Below are positions 5,093 to 6,291 of a stretch of 6,291 nucleotides of DNA, one piece after another (the first letter of the stretch is position 1; every line of letters begins with the position of its first letter). This DNA is from Ferruginibacter sp. GTDB taxonomy: Bacteria; Bacteroidota; Bacteroidia; Chitinophagales; Chitinophagaceae. The DNA lies in the NCBI GenBank assembly GCA_018057635.1, contig JAGPDJ010000160.1, positions 1-6,291 of the forward strand, written 5' to 3'. The position numbers and the translations under genes are program-made. The notes below the pieces were generated by a model. It ran no database searches and was not told the DNA's origin. It saw nothing but the letters and a program-made list of their open reading frames with translations.

Positions 5093-6291
5093 ATGCCCAC
5101 ATCATCACCAGGTAAAGAAGAAATTTTCCGTGATTCGGTTGCAACGATCACCAAAGAGGGTAAACGCAATTTCATTAATCCTAAGAAACCAAAAGGAAGG
5201 CTTTATAACTTAAGATCTTTATTCAGCATTTTTTACCTGATAGTATTTTTTGCGCTACCATTTATAAAGGTTAATGGCGAGCCCCTGCTGATGTTAAATG
5301 TACTTGACCGGAAATTTATCATTTTTGGACTGATATTCTGGCCGCAGGACTTTTTCATTTTTGGGATAGGTATGCTCACATTCATTGTGTTCGTAATCGT
5401 ATTTACTGTTGCATATGGACGGATATTTTGCGGCTGGGCTTGCCCCCAGACCATTTTTATGGAAATGGTTTTCCGTAAAATTGAATATTGGATAGACGGG
5501 GATTCAAGCAAACAGAAATTGCTTAAGAACATGCCATGGAACGGGGAAAAGATCAGAAAACGTACACTCAAGTTTATTGTATTCTTCGTGATCTCATTTA
5601 TCATCGCCAATTTTTTCCTTGCTTACCTGGTTAGTATGGACCAGCTTATTGAACACATCATGAACCCGGCTGAAAATGTTGGTACCTTGATTTCATTACT
5701 TTTATTTACCTGTGTTTTCTTTTTCGTTTACTGGTGGTTCCGGGAACAGGTTTGCATTGTTGTTTGCCCATATGGTCGCTTACAGGGTGTACTGCTCGAT
5801 AAAAACTCGATCGTTGTTGCATATGATTACCAGCGCGGGGAACCAAGAGGAAAACTGACAAGGCAGGAAAATTACAAAGTTAAAGACGACCACGACTGTA
5901 AATGTACAGATTGCAAGGGCGATGGCGGATGTAAAGATGTTTTACAAAAAATGGAAGCCATACAACCTGAGCATAAACATGGCGACTGTATTGATTGCTA
6001 TGCCTGTGTTAAGGTATGCCCAACAGGTATTGATATACGCAATGGCACACAACTGGAATGTGTAAACTGCACAGCCTGTATTGATGCCTGTGATGCCATC
6101 ATGGACAGTGTTCATAAACCAGCCGGGCTTATCCGTTATGCTTCAGAAAACAGTATAAAAAATTCTGTTCAGTTAAAATTTACCAAACGCCTGAAAGCAT
6201 ATACCGCCGTTTTGGCGTTGCTTATTACTTTACTCGTATTCCTGATAGTGAGCCGCACCGACCTCGATGCGAGGCTTATGAGAACTGCAGG
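5093..6291 (+). CDS. ccoG: CcoG, cbb3 oxidase accessory iron-sulfur protein (3' partial)
   Basis: Membrane protein of the CcoG/RdxA/FixG family; 399 residues are visible and the frame runs off the window. In other bacteria CcoG is a cupric reductase supporting copper delivery to the oxidase. The start ATG at 5093 has an in-frame TAA just upstream (5084-5086). Membrane segments lie near 41-60, 86-108, 160-180, 198-216 and 370-387. Conserved Cys motifs are FCGWACPQ (Cys113, Cys117) and CIVVCPYGRLQG (Cys221, Cys225). Two ferredoxin-like [4Fe-4S] motifs follow: Cys299/302/305/309 (CIDCYACVKVCP) and Cys323/326/329/333, the latter with Asp in place of Pro after the last Cys. Between RGEPRGK and the first cluster, residues 255-296 form an unusually long linker with four extra Cys (269, 271, 274, 280). 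The missing end is the periplasmic C-terminal domain, by comparison about 70 residues. It is the last gene of the set and probably co-transcribed with ccoP. Confidence 0.95.
   Translation, partial: MPTSSPGKEEIFRDSVATITKEGKRNFINPKKPKGRLYNLRSLFSIFYLIVFFALPFIKVNGEPLLMLNVLDRKFIIFGLIFWPQDFFIFGIGMLTFIVFVIVFTVAYGRIFCGWACPQTIFMEMVFRKIEYWIDGDSSKQKLLKNMPWNGEKIRKRTLKFIVFFVISFIIANFFLAYLVSMDQLIEHIMNPAENVGTLISLLLFTCVFFFVYWWFREQVCIVVCPYGRLQGVLLDKNSIVVAYDYQRGEPRGKLTRQENYKVKDDHDCKCTDCKGDGGCKDVLQKMEAIQPEHKHGDCIDCYACVKVCPTGIDIRNGTQLECVNCTACIDACDAIMDSVHKPAGLIRYASENSIKNSVQLKFTKRLKAYTAVLALLITLLVFLIVSRTDLDARLMRTA

Noticed and set aside
1..6291. Reassignment of TGA to a sense codon
   Set aside because: All complete genes here end in TAA or TAG, which would allow it. 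However, every Trp in the window, dozens of them, is TGG and only one in-frame TGA occurs. A genome reading TGA as Trp would normally use it widely.

Overview
The window holds a cytochrome cbb3 (C-type haem-copper) oxidase locus, entirely on the + strand, in the order ccoI (5' end missing, interrupted) - ccoS - ccoNO fusion - ccoQ - ccoP - ccoG (3' end missing). Several traits point to a Bacteroidota organism, probably near Chitinophagaceae/Sphingobacteriales. CcoN and CcoO are fused in one polypeptide. CcoP has a long N-terminal membrane extension and a single c-haem motif. Ribosome binding regions are A-rich with no Shine-Dalgarno sequence, and a TAnnTTTG-type -7 element lies upstream of ccoS. 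The assignment rests on reading the proteins by eye; no database was searched.

Positions 1-1181 encode the copper-transporting P1B-type ATPase CcoI. An in-frame TGA (336-338) splits it just after the phosphorylation motif, and the same frame resumes without any shift to the natural stop at 1181. It is either a recent nonsense mutation, a sequence error, or (less likely) a split or recoded gene. Positions 1182-1290 are a compact regulatory gap with two perfect 12-bp palindromes, one resembling an FNR/CRP-family site, a candidate Bacteroidota promoter and an inverted repeat inside that promoter. Positions 1291-4997 carry ccoS, ccoNO, ccoQ and ccoP, packed with a 10-base overlap or gaps of 8-10 bases, as expected for one operon. 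Positions 4998-5092 contain a GC-rich hairpin before ccoG, which runs from 5093 off the end.

Together the genes build one respiratory enzyme. CcoI and CcoS support copper delivery and maturation of the haem b3-CuB centre. CcoN is the catalytic subunit, CcoO and CcoP pass electrons to it through c-haems, CcoQ is a small stabilising subunit, and CcoG is a membrane iron-sulfur protein implicated in copper reduction during assembly. High-affinity cbb3 oxidases usually serve low-oxygen respiration, which fits an FNR-like site at the operon head. No tRNA, rRNA, mobile element or CRISPR array was seen, and no gap between genes exceeds 300 bases.

I found no wholly new system. The points most worth checking are the in-frame TGA in ccoI, an unusual Cys-rich insertion in CcoG, and the regulatory gap before ccoS.
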